From Dyadobacter soli (lineage in GTDB: Bacteria > Bacteroidota > Bacteroidia > Cytophagales > Spirosomataceae): a stretch of DNA of 64,000 bases. The DNA lies in assembly GCF_900101885.1 (NCBI RefSeq), contig NZ_FNAN01000011.1, positions 62,001-126,000 of the forward strand, in the 5' to 3' direction. The stretch's first letter is position 1, and each line of letters opens with the position of its first letter. The notes under the pieces are model-generated. The model saw only the letters and a list, made by a program, of their open reading frames with translations. It had not been told where the DNA came from and ran no database searches. Below, in pieces: positions 36,075-45,274 of this stretch. The position numbers and the translations under genes were made by a program.

Positions 36075-38417
36075 CTACCGATACACGATCCCCAGCCGCA
36101 ATGCGCGTAGCCCGCTGAGTCCCTGCAAATCTTCCAGTTCCAGTTCTTCGGTAGCCGGATCGAGGGCTTTGGTTTCCTGTAAATAATGAATGAACGGCAA
36201 GTAATCCTCGATATCGCGGTGGTGCAGGTAAATGAGCGCGATCTTGTCGGGCTGGGTGAGGCGCTCATGCGAGTTTTTTAGCCTGACTTTGTCGATGCGC
36301 TTCTTGATCATCTGGTAACGGATGTTGTAAGCGCCTTCCACATCGAATTTCCGCTCATCGTTGCGGAAACTGATGTCGATCATGTGGTTATGGACAAAAA
36401 TCAACTGTGTGGTATGCAACTCCTTGGGCATTTCGCTGAGCAATCCGCGGGTCAGCTTCGCCACTTCGATCATCGACGAAAGCTGCCACAGCCGCAGGTT
36501 TTTGAGGTGGAAATGATTGAAAGGCTTATCGGGCGAAATCGACTGGCCGATGTAAATGTCGTACTCGATACCGTCGGTCCTGAACTTCTCGAAATAGCAG
36601 GGGTACGAACGCTGCAATGCATCCTTCTGATCTTCGAAATACCGGTTTACAGCCGCATTGATCAGCTCCATGGAACGGTCGAGCTCCTGCCGGTGCCGGT
36701 GAACCTCGCCTTGCGCCGGGTGGGTAATGCCGAGGTACTCGTCGATGAGCGGGGTAGTGCGTGCGTCCTGCTGCGACAAATGCATCAGGTAGTTCCGGGC
36801 GTCCTCGTTCAAAAACGTATTCAGATTGTTCTCCGAAGTACTGTTCAACTCACCCTGCGTTACCGACTGCTGCCATTTGGTGCAATGGAAGCGCAGTTCC
36901 TGCATCAGCGACGAGCGGTCGAATGAGGCCAGGGCATTCAGCAGTTCGTCGAGCAGGTCGAGGTAATGGCCCAGGTCGGCGCGGATGGAGGTGTTGCGTT
37001 CGTTGGTGGAATTACGGATGTCGATCGCGCCGTACAGCGGGTACACGTCGTAGAATGCGATATTTTCGTTCACCTCGGGCAGCCCTTTCTTCCTCCGATG
37101 CAGGTAATGCCACGCCGACTCATTGAATTTCCATTGTACCGCCGGCTGTATCGAGGTGAATTTCTCCTTGATAATGCTTTCCAGTTCCAGGTTAAACTCC
37201 TCGATATAAGTATTGAGCAGCTGCGCCACCGGAGCAAAAGCTGTTTCGAGCGAGGCCAGTTTCTTTTCGTCGAAACGCTCGTCCTCCCAGGTATGCATAC
37301 AAAGCACGCCCACTACTTTCTCTTCCACAAAAAGCGGTACCAATGCCAGCGAACGCACATTCAGATTGCGGAAAGGCGTCAGCCAGCCGATCTGCCGCTC
37401 ATCTTCGCCCTGAATGTCAGGAGAAAAGAAAGAGTTGGGCTTGGCCGCGTAGCTCTCGGCCTGCCGGCGGAACTCCTCGGGCGTCAGCCGGTTTTCGCCC
37501 CATATCTGAAAAAGCACACCCGTGCCTGCCTGCCCGTACCCGTACACCGCCTGCCCGTTCACACGCACGAAGGGGAACAGATCGAACTCGATGCGGTTGT
37601 TCTGCACCAGCGTTTTCAGCGACTGGATAATGCGCTGGTAGCGGTTGGGACTATCGCCGGCAATGCGGTTGAACTGCACCTTTTTAATATTCTCGACAGC
37701 CATCCTGGCCGTAACGTCCGACACCGTAATCACGGCAAATCCGCGGAACTTGAACATATCGAGCGGCAATACTTTTTGCAGCTGCAAATGCCCGTCCTTT
37801 TCGCTGAAATGCGCATATATCTCGACGAAGTTGAGCTCCGGCAGCTCGCTTTTCGCCGATACTTCCACGAATTCGGGGCTTACGAGAACCTCATAATAGC
37901 GGTAAAGGCCGGTCTGCGTGTCGGTCCAGGCGTGGTACTGCTGAATTTTCACCGGCACCTGGAAATTGTAAAGTCTTTGCAGGATCAAGGTGTAGATCAA
38001 ATGCAGGCGTTCGCGCTGGTAATCGTCGGGGCTCTTTTGCAGTTCGAACTGCGTTTCGAGCGGCTTCAAATTCAGCATCTCGAAAAGCAGGTCGGTACCA
38101 TAGAAAATATGCGGGTAAAGCGGCATGCACATCCCCCAGGCAAGCTTGTGCTCCGAGGCGAGCGGCGCCGAAAGGCTGCTGTAGACATATTCGAAGAACT
38201 CGCCGTACCGGTGCGCCTCGTCGAGCGGGATATCGGTCTCCGGGAGCTGTTGCTCGTGGAAATAGCTTAGTATCGTCTTGTAAAACGTAGATTTCAACGT
38301 CTTCTCTTCCGACACGCGCTGTTCCAGGAAACGGATGTAAGGCATAAAGGAAATGGCGGAGTCGAGATCGAGGGGCAGCGCCCTCATGCCGGAGACGTCG
38401 AGTACTTCGTTTTTCAT
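36075..38417 (-). CDS. GAF-domain protein
   Basis: A 780-residue cytoplasmic protein with no membrane segment. A GAF domain is visible around residues 315-420 (SLALVPLFVEEKVVGVLCMHTWEDERFDEKKLASLETAFAPVAQLLNTYIEEFN). Downstream, YPLYGAIDIRNSTNERNTSIRADLGHYLDLLDELL recalls the first motif of nucleotide cyclase-like domains (xFxDIrgST), but metal and base-binding residues are not clearly present. N- and C-terminal thirds are unrecognised. It is monocistronic. It may be a signalling or stress protein conserved in Cytophagales; no output domain is identified. Confidence 0.78.
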   Translation of the reverse strand: MKNEVLDVSGMRALPLDLDSAISFMPYIRFLEQRVSEEKTLKSTFYKTILSYFHEQQLPETDIPLDEAHRYGEFFEYVYSSLSAPLASEHKLAWGMCMPLYPHIFYGTDLLFEMLNLKPLETQFELQKSPDDYQRERLHLIYTLILQRLYNFQVPVKIQQYHAWTDTQTGLYRYYEVLVSPEFVEVSAKSELPELNFVEIYAHFSEKDGHLQLQKVLPLDMFKFRGFAVITVSDVTARMAVENIKKVQFNRIAGDSPNRYQRIIQSLKTLVQNNRIEFDLFPFVRVNGQAVYGYGQAGTGVLFQIWGENRLTPEEFRRQAESYAAKPNSFFSPDIQGEDERQIGWLTPFRNLNVRSLALVPLFVEEKVVGVLCMHTWEDERFDEKKLASLETAFAPVAQLLNTYIEEFNLELESIIKEKFTSIQPAVQWKFNESAWHYLHRRKKGLPEVNENIAFYDVYPLYGAIDIRNSTNERNTSIRADLGHYLDLLDELLNALASFDRSSLMQELRFHCTKWQQSVTQGELNSTSENNLNTFLNEDARNYLMHLSQQDARTTPLIDEYLGITHPAQGEVHRHRQELDRSMELINAAVNRYFEDQKDALQRSYPCYFEKFRTDGIEYDIYIGQSISPDKPFNHFHLKNLRLWQLSSMIEVAKLTRGLLSEMPKELHTTQLIFVHNHMIDISFRNDERKFDVEGAYNIRYQMIKKRIDKVRLKNSHERLTQPDKIALIYLHHRDIEDYLPFIHYLQETKALDPATEELELEDLQGLSGLRALRLGIVYR

Positions 38418-38455
38418 GGTGCTATGGCTGGCAATGGGAGCCTAAATATACGCAA

Positions 38456-38788
38456 TCATGCGTTATCCTCGCGGAACAGCCCCGGCTCCATTTTGATGTT
38501 CAGCCTTTGCAGCATTTCGGCGCGGTTGAAACCCGTCCGCAGGTTTTCGGCATTAACCGCCTCTCTTGCATTGTGCACCGCTTCTTCACTCGTCCACGTG
38601 GCAACGGTAATGTATTCGGTATCGCCGGTTTCGGTGATGCGTTCGTATGCGTGGTCATGCACGAAGCCGTCCAGCGTGTGTATGAATGCCCGCGCGATAT
38701 GCTGGCGTTCGAGAAAGGTTTCTTTGGATGCCGCGGGAATAAGGTATTTGCTGATGAATGCGATTGGGTTGTTGGTTTGTGTTTTCAT
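38456..38788 (-). CDS. ABM-like (antibiotic biosynthesis monooxygenase fold) protein
   Basis: A 110-residue protein of the dimeric ferredoxin-like ABM type. IAFISKYLIPAASKETFLERQHI is the first strand and helix, then a YITVATWTSEEAVHNAREAV block typical of the fold. These small proteins are usually monooxygenases or simple quinone/haem-interacting folds; the catalytic type is not shown. The ATG at 38788 is used because the 63 codons further upstream are not conserved-looking and run into the AraC spacer. It is downstream of an AraC regulator on the same strand with a 91-base gap. Confidence 0.78.
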   Translation of the reverse strand: MKTQTNNPIAFISKYLIPAASKETFLERQHIARAFIHTLDGFVHDHAYERITETGDTEYITVATWTSEEAVHNAREAVNAENLRTGFNRAEMLQRLNIKMEPGLFREDNA

Positions 38789-38879
38789 GATTTTTGATTG
38801 AATGTAAATACAGCTTTTGTTTTTTGTCGATACAAAATTCCAAAACAACTGCCTGGCATTCTTGTAAAAAATCATTGAT

Positions 38880-39647
38880 TTACCACAACACGGGAGACTT
38901 GAAAAACTCGGTAGGCGTGAGGCCGGTGAAGAGTTTGAAATCCTTGTTGAAATGCGGCTGGTCGAAATAGCCGGCATCGAGCGCTATCTGCGCCAGCGTT
39001 TGTCCAGTACGCCCTTGTTCCACCACCGATTTCATTTTAATAATGTAAGAGAATTGTTTGGCAGAAAGCCCCGCTACCCGTCGGAAACGTTTTTCGAATA
39101 CATCCTGGCTCACGTGCAGCGATGCGGCAAGCTCGCGTATCCGCAACTGACCACCTGCATTCCGGATCTTTTGAATCGCCGCCAAAACCATATAGTCCGG
39201 CGTTTTGCCGCTCAACCGGCTGAGGAGAAAGCGCTCGATCAATGCAATGCGTGCCACGTGCGAGGCTTGTTCGGCCAGTTGCTCTTCCAGCAGCCGGGTA
39301 TCCCCGAAACCGTCCAGCGCATTCATCGGAACGTTCGTATCGCTCAGCTCATGCAGCGGCTCCCGCACGAATGGCGCAATGCCGCCCTCCCTGAAAATGA
39401 CCAGCAGGTTCGTTGTCCCCGACTGGTACGCCATTGTCCGTCCCGATTTTCGCAAACCCGAAACGACGATCGGTTCCAGCACATTGGTTCCGCCATTCAG
39501 ATTAATGCTAACCTGCCCGCTCAGCCTGAACACCATTACCGGCGAAGTTTCGGGCAGCACATGGTTCACCACCTCCGCAGGCGTTTTGATCACCTTGTAG
39601 GATTTGATAAACGGGCTGAGCTCCGGTGTCGGAAAATAGGTATGCAT
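38880..39647 (-). CDS. AraC-family transcriptional regulator
   Basis: A 255-residue regulator (257 if the ATG two codons upstream is used). The C-terminal AraC pair of helix-turn-helix motifs is clear: LRIRELAASLHVSQDVFEKRFRRVAGLSAKQF and then LAQIALDAGYFDQPHFNKDFKLFTGLTPTEF. The N-terminal ligand-type domain resembles DUF6597 of Bacteroidota regulators (MHTYFPTPELSPFIKSY). Its likely targets are the downstream ABM-like gene and/or the divergent SDR gene at 39817; both are inference. Confidence 0.9.
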   Translation of the reverse strand: MHTYFPTPELSPFIKSYKVIKTPAEVVNHVLPETSPVMVFRLSGQVSINLNGGTNVLEPIVVSGLRKSGRTMAYQSGTTNLLVIFREGGIAPFVREPLHELSDTNVPMNALDGFGDTRLLEEQLAEQASHVARIALIERFLLSRLSGKTPDYMVLAAIQKIRNAGGQLRIRELAASLHVSQDVFEKRFRRVAGLSAKQFSYIIKMKSVVEQGRTGQTLAQIALDAGYFDQPHFNKDFKLFTGLTPTEFFKSPVLW

Positions 39648-39816
39648 GATCATTATTCCCGCAACCGGAATGCCGGGTCATCGGTTCCCGGGCCTGCGGA
39701 AATCGCGTGAACGGCTGCACGTAAAAGTGTATCGCATTTCCGGATTTTTGTATAAGTCGCCGGCGGAAGCGACCCGGTAAATTTGTAGCATCAAAACACA
39801 AAAACATTTGTCAATC

Positions 39817-40647
39817 ATGTCAAAAACAATTTTTATCACCGGCGCTTCCAAGGGATTCGGCCGTATATGGGCAGAGGCTTTTTTGAAAAGAGGGGATAAA
39901 GTAGCGGCCACCGCCCGCAACACTGAAACGCTGAAAGACCTCGCAGCGCAATATCCTGATACCCTGTTAACCATTCAACTGGATGTGAACGACCGCGCGG
40001 CTGCATTCGCCGCCGTGGAACAGACCAGCAAGCATTTCGGCAGCGTGGATGTCGTGATCAACAATGCCGGTTACGGCCTGTTCGGCGCCATCGAGGAGAC
40101 GAGCGAAAAAGAAGCCCGCGACCAGATCGAGACCAACGTTTTCGGTTTGCTTTGGGTGACCCAGGCGGCCATTCCCGTAATGCGGGCACAGGGCGGCGGC
40201 CACATTATCCAGGTTTCCAGCGTCCTCGGCGTGGCTACGCTGCCGGTACTGGGCCTTTACAATGCCTCCAAATGGGCTGTTGAAGGGTTGAGCGAAACGC
40301 TTGCTTCGGAAGTGAAAGACTTCGGAATCAAAGTGACGATCGTAGAGCCCAACGGCTTCTCGACCGACTGGGGCGGCGCTTCGGCCATCCATACCGAGCC
40401 TAACCCGCTGTACGACGGCGTGAAGGAAGCACTGTACGCCGGCTTGACGCCCGACACCATAGGTGATCCCGCCGCTACACCGGATGCCATTCTGAAAGTA
40501 GTCGATGAAGAAAATCCGCCATTGCGAATTTTCCTCGGTAAAGTTGGGTTCCCATGGTTGAACCAGGTATACGCCAACCGCATCGCGACGTGGGAAGAAT
40601 GGAAAGAGGTAGCGGACGCCGCTCACGGTGGCCAGGTTACTGCCTGA
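39817..40647 (+). CDS. SDR-family oxidoreductase
   Basis: A 276-residue short-chain dehydrogenase/reductase of the classical type. The NAD(P) motif is TGASKGFGR (Rossmann GxxxGxG), followed by NNAGYG, and the catalytic YNASK set (S-x12-Y-x3-K) as SSVLGVATLPVLGLYNASK. Arg after the first strand region (AATARN) favours NADP(H). TAAATTTG at 39778-39785 gives an exact -7 box 31 bases before the ATG at 39817; a TTG at 39808 is a weaker start. The substrate cannot be read. It is divergent from one AraC gene and precedes another. Confidence 0.92.
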   Translation: MSKTIFITGASKGFGRIWAEAFLKRGDKVAATARNTETLKDLAAQYPDTLLTIQLDVNDRAAAFAAVEQTSKHFGSVDVVINNAGYGLFGAIEETSEKEARDQIETNVFGLLWVTQAAIPVMRAQGGGHIIQVSSVLGVATLPVLGLYNASKWAVEGLSETLASEVKDFGIKVTIVEPNGFSTDWGGASAIHTEPNPLYDGVKEALYAGLTPDTIGDPAATPDAILKVVDEENPPLRIFLGKVGFPWLNQVYANRIATWEEWKEVADAAHGGQVTA

Positions 40648-40674
40648 TTTTAGATTAATTTGATTAAAATCACC

Positions 40675-40714
40675 AAATCTGCACCTTTTACGGGTGCAGA
40701 TTTAACTTTTTTCC
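40675..40714 (+). terminator. Perfect 11-bp stem-loop with T-run, just before the AraC start
   Basis: AAATCTGCACC (40675-40685) and its exact complement (40693-40703) enclose a seven-base loop, followed by AAC and six T. This is a good terminator for the SDR gene. It ends only 17 bases before the ATG of the AraC gene at 40721, so it could also attenuate or control that gene. Confidence 0.85.
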
Positions 40715-40720
40715 AAAACC

Positions 40721-41638
40721 ATGGACCATTATAAAAGCATCAGCGAGCTGCACCGTGCCAGTAACATGTCGGCACCGCAGCATCCTATGATCAGCATGTT
40801 CACCTGCGACGAGCTGAAAAGCTGTACGCTGGGCCGCCGGGAGTTTACGACGGATTTTTACCTGATCGCATTCAAAAAGATCAAGGCCGGGCATATTTTG
40901 TACGGCCGCACGAAGTACGACCACGAAAACGGTTCGATGATTTTTGCCAAGCCACGGCAGGTGATCGAAATCAACAATGTGGAACTGGAAGAAAAAGGGT
41001 TTATGCTCTACGTCCACGAGGATTTTTTGAATGGCCATGCATTGCATTCGGACATCCGCAAGTATGGTTTTTTCGATTACGAAGCCAACGAAGCATTGCA
41101 TTTGTCGGAGCGCGAGGAGCAGATCATCTGGGACCTTTTCACCCGTATTCAAAGCGAATATTTCAATAATACCGACGAGTACAGCCGCGACATCATGCTT
41201 ACGCACCTGGATTCGATGCTCAAATATTCGCAGCGCTTTTACAAACGCCAGTTTATCAACCGCACGCAGCTTTCGGGCACCACGGTTTCGCGCTTCAACG
41301 AAAGCCTCGCGGGCTATTTCGAAGATGGTAACTTCCAGGAAAAAGGCCTGCCGTCCGTCAAACTGATGGCCGACCTGCTCAATACCTCGCCGCGCTACCT
41401 GAGCGACCTGCTCAAACAGGAAACGGGTAAAACCGCCATTGAACTGATCCACATTTTCCTTGTCTCCGAAGCTAAAAACATGCTGCTCAGCTCGGACAAA
41501 ACCGTGGCAGAAACGGCGTATATCCTCGGCTTCGAAAACCCGCCGTATTTTTCGAGGCTGTTCAAAAAAGAAACCGGGTTCAGTCCGAATGAATACAAGA
41601 AGCGGGTCGAGTTTCCGGGGCAGGCCGGGGTTGCGTGA
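40721..41638 (+). CDS. AraC-family transcriptional regulator
   Basis: A 305-residue AraC-type regulator. The C-terminal domain has the expected pair of helices (PSVKLMADLLNTSPRYLSDLLKQETGKTAIEL, then VAETAYILGFENPPYFSRLFKKETGFSPNEY). The N-terminal 200 residues (sensor part) contain FLMAKPRQVIEI-like and EEQIIWDLFTRIQSEYFN segments, like many Bacteroidota HTH_18 regulators. It lies downstream of an SDR gene from which it is separated by a terminator hairpin. AraC genes often control the adjacent SDR. Confidence 0.92.
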   Translation: MDHYKSISELHRASNMSAPQHPMISMFTCDELKSCTLGRREFTTDFYLIAFKKIKAGHILYGRTKYDHENGSMIFAKPRQVIEINNVELEEKGFMLYVHEDFLNGHALHSDIRKYGFFDYEANEALHLSEREEQIIWDLFTRIQSEYFNNTDEYSRDIMLTHLDSMLKYSQRFYKRQFINRTQLSGTTVSRFNESLAGYFEDGNFQEKGLPSVKLMADLLNTSPRYLSDLLKQETGKTAIELIHIFLVSEAKNMLLSSDKTVAETAYILGFENPPYFSRLFKKETGFSPNEYKKRVEFPGQAGVA

Positions 41639-42736
41639 TTATTTTGGAATGTAAATGTTGATTTGCCTGCCATTGGCGTCGTAATCCCAGGATTTGGTAG
41701 GGTTGCCTTCGGGGTCATACTCCTGGTAGTGGCCGGTGGGTATAGCATTGTCTTTGAAATGATTTACGGTGTGGACCTGGCCATTATCATGGTAAAAAAC
41801 GGAGGTGTATGCGCTGTTCTGGAAATGGTAAAAATTTTCCTGCCGGATTACGCCCCATCTCGAATACTCTTTCGAAGAGACGATTTTACCATTGTAATCG
41901 TAAAGCGCTTCCAGCCAAACCTGAATACGGCCGTATGTCTTGCGCAGAGAGTCTTCCGTTTTGTAAAAATCTCTCACCAGGAACTGCTTCATCCGATCGG
42001 TAACCGTGGTATCGTGATAAACCCTTGAAACATTAATCAGAATGTTTTTCCGGTAAAACTTTTGATCATACAGCTGGCCCGATGGGAAAAACCATTCCGA
42101 TTTTCCTTGCAGCGAGTCGTTTACGAACATTTGCTTTCCGAAAATCTTTCCGTTTCGGTAGTAGATCGTCCGTATCCCGTTTTTAAGGCCTTCGTGATAG
42201 GTCGTTTCGATTTCCAGCTTTCCATCGGGGTAGTATTGCTTGTCGACACCGTCGCGGTTCCGCTTTTCGGCGCGGCCATACAATTTTCGTAAATCTTCCA
42301 ATTCCTGAATACCTCTTTTGAAATGCCAGTCCCGCAGGCCGTCCTTATCGCGGTACCGGACGTTCCGGTTGCAGGCGCCTATCGAAAGTTTACCACCGCG
42401 TTCGGTCGCAAACAGTAGCCATTCGTCACCGACTTCAATACCCATATCGCAGGACGATTGAATATCATATTCGATGAGCCCACGAATATCTTTTCCTTTG
42501 AATTTTTCGATGATTTTAAAACCCAGAGTCGCGTCCCGGAAAGGCGTCGAGCCTGATGGTGGATTGGCTGTTTCGGAAGTGATTTTTACCAATGCGACGA
42601 AGGGGTAGTCCTTCGTGTCGTCCAGCGATTTAATCGCCTGAAAATCAATTATACAGGAGCAGGCCAACGCCTCTGCGTTGACAGCGAGGATGAGCGTAGT
42701 AATACACACGCACACCGATTTTAAGATTTGTTTCAT
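41639..42736 (-). CDS. Exported TIMP-like protein with MORN-type repeats
   Basis: A 365-residue exported protein. The signal peptide is residues 1-25, ending AEALA, so the mature chain would start CSCIIDF. Its first 125 residues resemble netrin/TIMP-like domains: an FVALVKITSE strand, FKGKDIRGLIEYDIQSSCDMG, EWLLFAT, and further cysteines near SIGACNRN. Residues about 160-350 contain repeats of the YwqK/MORN type (YPDGKLEIETTYHEGLKNG, YRNGKIFGKQMFVNDSLQG, FFPSGQLYDQKFYR, YHDNGQVHTVNHFKDN). TIMP proteins inhibit metalloproteases through an N-terminal Cys; bacterial relatives are little known. It converges on the AraC gene. Confidence 0.82.
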   Translation of the reverse strand: MKQILKSVCVCITTLILAVNAEALACSCIIDFQAIKSLDDTKDYPFVALVKITSETANPPSGSTPFRDATLGFKIIEKFKGKDIRGLIEYDIQSSCDMGIEVGDEWLLFATERGGKLSIGACNRNVRYRDKDGLRDWHFKRGIQELEDLRKLYGRAEKRNRDGVDKQYYPDGKLEIETTYHEGLKNGIRTIYYRNGKIFGKQMFVNDSLQGKSEWFFPSGQLYDQKFYRKNILINVSRVYHDTTVTDRMKQFLVRDFYKTEDSLRKTYGRIQVWLEALYDYNGKIVSSKEYSRWGVIRQENFYHFQNSAYTSVFYHDNGQVHTVNHFKDNAIPTGHYQEYDPEGNPTKSWDYDANGRQINIYIPK

Positions 42737-42930
42737 GGCTTTTCAGAGGTTGCAGGGCTCTTAAAAATTTAGCCCAAAGTAACACTTTCCCTCAATTTGG
42801 TATACTTTAATTTACTTAAATATTTTAATTGAAAAAATAGCAAATACCACTCCGAATGCGTTCTAATAGCTGATTTGTGAATCAAATTCGTTTATTTGGT
42901 CGGTTTATTGGACGTTACTCTGGAAAATAC

Positions 42931-45237
42931 ATGATTCAATTCAAACCCGGGAAATACCGGCGTCGCATTCTTTTTTTATGGCGTGCTTTCGGCATTGGGC
43001 TGGCCTTGCTGATACTTTACATTGCCGCCGTTAACTACAACTTCTTCTGGCTTTTCGGGGGGATGCCCGATCTGGTAGCATTGGAAAACCCTAAAAGCGA
43101 GGTGGCTTCCGATCTGATCTCGCAGGACGGCAAATCGATCGGTAAATACCTGATCGAGAACCGCTCACCGGCGGAGATCTCTGAAATTTCCCCTAACCTG
43201 ATCAATGCATTGCTGGCTACGGAGGATACCCGCTTCATCAGCCATTCGGGTATCGACCCGCGCAGCCTTTTGCGTGTTGCGAAGGGCATTCTCACGGGCA
43301 ATTCGAGCTCGGGAGGTGGAAGTACGCTCACGCAGCAGGTCGCCAAAAACCTCTTCAATACCCGCTCGGAGGAGTTCGAAGGGACATTGGGCAAAATACC
43401 CGTCGTACGGATCGTTATCGCGAAAACAAAGGAATGGATACTTTCTACCATTCTCGAAAGAAAATACACGAAGCAGGAAATCATGCAAATGTACCTCAAT
43501 ACGGTTTCTTTCGGGAATAATGCATTTGGTGTCAGGGTTGCTTCCAAAACATATTTCGATACCGACGTGCGCGACCTGGACATTACGCAGTCGGCGCTGC
43601 TGGTGGGTATGCTGCAAAACCCGACGATCTACAATCCTATGCGCTTCCCGCAAAACGCCACCAACCGCCGGAACACGGTGCTGGGGCAAATGGCGAAGTA
43701 CGATTACATTACCGACGACGATTTCAACCAGTTGAAAGAAAAGCCGCTGGGACTCCAATTTTCGATGGAGACGCACGCCAATGGCCCGGCGCCTTATTTC
43801 CAGGAGTCGATGCGCGGGTACTTGAAAGCCTGGGTGAAAATGTACAACGAAGAAAACGGCACCGACCTGAACCTATACACGAGCGGCCTGCGCATTTACA
43901 CGACCATCGATTCGCGCATGCAGGAGTACATGGAGGAGGCGCTCACGCGTCACATGAAGGAGCAGCAGAAAATTTTCGCCGACCACTGGAAAGGCCGTAA
44001 CCCGTGGATCGACGAAAATGGCAAGGAAATTCCCGGGTTTATCAATACCGCGGTGCGCCGCTTGCCGTATTTCAATGTCCTGAAAGCCAAACTCGGCGAG
44101 GAAGAGGCCTGGAAAGTGATGCGGAAGCCTTACAAAATGAAGGTATTCTCGTGGGATGGGGAAAAAGAAGTGACGATGAGTCCCATTGATTCCATTAAAT
44201 ATTATAAACACTTCCTGCGTGCGGGCATGATGGCCATGGACCCGCGTAACGGGCACGTGAAGGCCTGGGTTGGAGGGATCAATTTCAAATATTTCCAGTA
44301 CGACCACGTGAAGCAAGGCAAAAGACAGCCGGGCTCGACGTTCAAGCCGTTTGTATACACGGCCGGTTTGGATAAAAACTTCATTACCCCTTGCGAAAAG
44401 ATCATGGATTCGCCAGTCACATTCCAGGCCGGTATCGATGATGTGCAGGAAGATTATACGCCGAAAAACTCCAATGGCGTTTATTCCGAGCAGGCGCTGA
44501 CACTCCGGCAGGCATTAGGGAAATCGGTGAACTCGGTAACGGCCAACATTATGAAAATGGTAAAGGCCAATACGGTGGTCGATTATGCGCATAAGCTGGG
44601 CATTACCAGTGAGCTGCCGGCCACTCCGGCACTTTGCCTGGGAACGGGCGAGGTATCGGTTTACGAAATGGTATCGGCGTATTCCTCCTTCGCGAATGGC
44701 GGTTATAAGGTTATGCCGATGACGATCCTGCGTATCGAGGACCGCCACGGCAAGCTGCTGGCTGAGTTTCACGAGCAGCAGAGCCAGGAGCTCAGCGAAA
44801 ATATGGCTTACAATATGCTTTACCTCATGCGCGGCGCGGTGGAAGATCCGGGTGGTACTGCGGGCCGTTTGCGGCAATACGGCGTTACGGACGGCAATGA
44901 AATCGCCGCCAAAACTGGTACCTCACAAAACCATTCCGACGGCTGGTTTATGGGCATGACGCACAACCTCGTTGCCGGCATATGGGTGGGCGGAGAAGAC
45001 CGCAGCATTCATTACCGCAGCCTCGCGCTCGGGCAGGGCGGGCGCGTAGCCATGCCTGCGTGGGGCGCATTCATGCAAAAGGTTTACAACGACCAGACGC
45101 TCATTCAATACCGCAAAGGCCCATTCCCGCGCCCGGAAGGCTACACCGGCGAATGCGCAACCGACTCAACACAGCAGAGTACGGAGGACGTGTACACGCC
45201 TCCCGCGAAGTCGGATGATGAAGGGGTGTTATTCTAA
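42931..45237 (+). CDS. Penicillin-binding protein 1A (bifunctional GT51/transpeptidase)
   Basis: A 768-residue class A PBP. It has a single N-terminal membrane anchor, then the GT51 glycosyltransferase domain (catalytic Glu98 in ATEDTRFISHSGI, GGSTLTQQVAKNLF, KIKEWILSTILERKYTKQEIMQMYLN-like). The transpeptidase domain has Ser469 and Lys472 in PGSTFKPF, Ser532 and Asn534 in KSVNSV, and KTGTS at 661. It polymerises and crosslinks peptidoglycan on the periplasmic face. An ATG at 42931 is chosen over a GTG at 42877. A strong terminator follows. Probably a housekeeping gene. Confidence 0.95.
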   Translation: MIQFKPGKYRRRILFLWRAFGIGLALLILYIAAVNYNFFWLFGGMPDLVALENPKSEVASDLISQDGKSIGKYLIENRSPAEISEISPNLINALLATEDTRFISHSGIDPRSLLRVAKGILTGNSSSGGGSTLTQQVAKNLFNTRSEEFEGTLGKIPVVRIVIAKTKEWILSTILERKYTKQEIMQMYLNTVSFGNNAFGVRVASKTYFDTDVRDLDITQSALLVGMLQNPTIYNPMRFPQNATNRRNTVLGQMAKYDYITDDDFNQLKEKPLGLQFSMETHANGPAPYFQESMRGYLKAWVKMYNEENGTDLNLYTSGLRIYTTIDSRMQEYMEEALTRHMKEQQKIFADHWKGRNPWIDENGKEIPGFINTAVRRLPYFNVLKAKLGEEEAWKVMRKPYKMKVFSWDGEKEVTMSPIDSIKYYKHFLRAGMMAMDPRNGHVKAWVGGINFKYFQYDHVKQGKRQPGSTFKPFVYTAGLDKNFITPCEKIMDSPVTFQAGIDDVQEDYTPKNSNGVYSEQALTLRQALGKSVNSVTANIMKMVKANTVVDYAHKLGITSELPATPALCLGTGEVSVYEMVSAYSSFANGGYKVMPMTILRIEDRHGKLLAEFHEQQSQELSENMAYNMLYLMRGAVEDPGGTAGRLRQYGVTDGNEIAAKTGTSQNHSDGWFMGMTHNLVAGIWVGGEDRSIHYRSLALGQGGRVAMPAWGAFMQKVYNDQTLIQYRKGPFPRPEGYTGECATDSTQQSTEDVYTPPAKSDDEGVLF

Positions 45238-45238
45238 T

Positions 45239-45272
45239 AAAACAGGCAGGTCGGTAACGGCCTGCCTGTTTT
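45239..45272. terminator. Bidirectional terminator between convergent genes
   Basis: AACAGGCAGG (45241-45250) and its exact complement (45261-45270) form a 10-bp stem flanked by A-run and T-run on both strands. It lies between the convergent PBP1A gene and the FAD oxidoreductase gene and could serve both. Confidence 0.9.
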
Positions 45273-45274
45273 GC

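Noticed and set aside
36966..38270. 434-codon plus-strand open frame
   Set aside because: It lies antisense inside the GAF protein gene, whose translation carries a real domain. The frame is long only because of GC-rich third positions.
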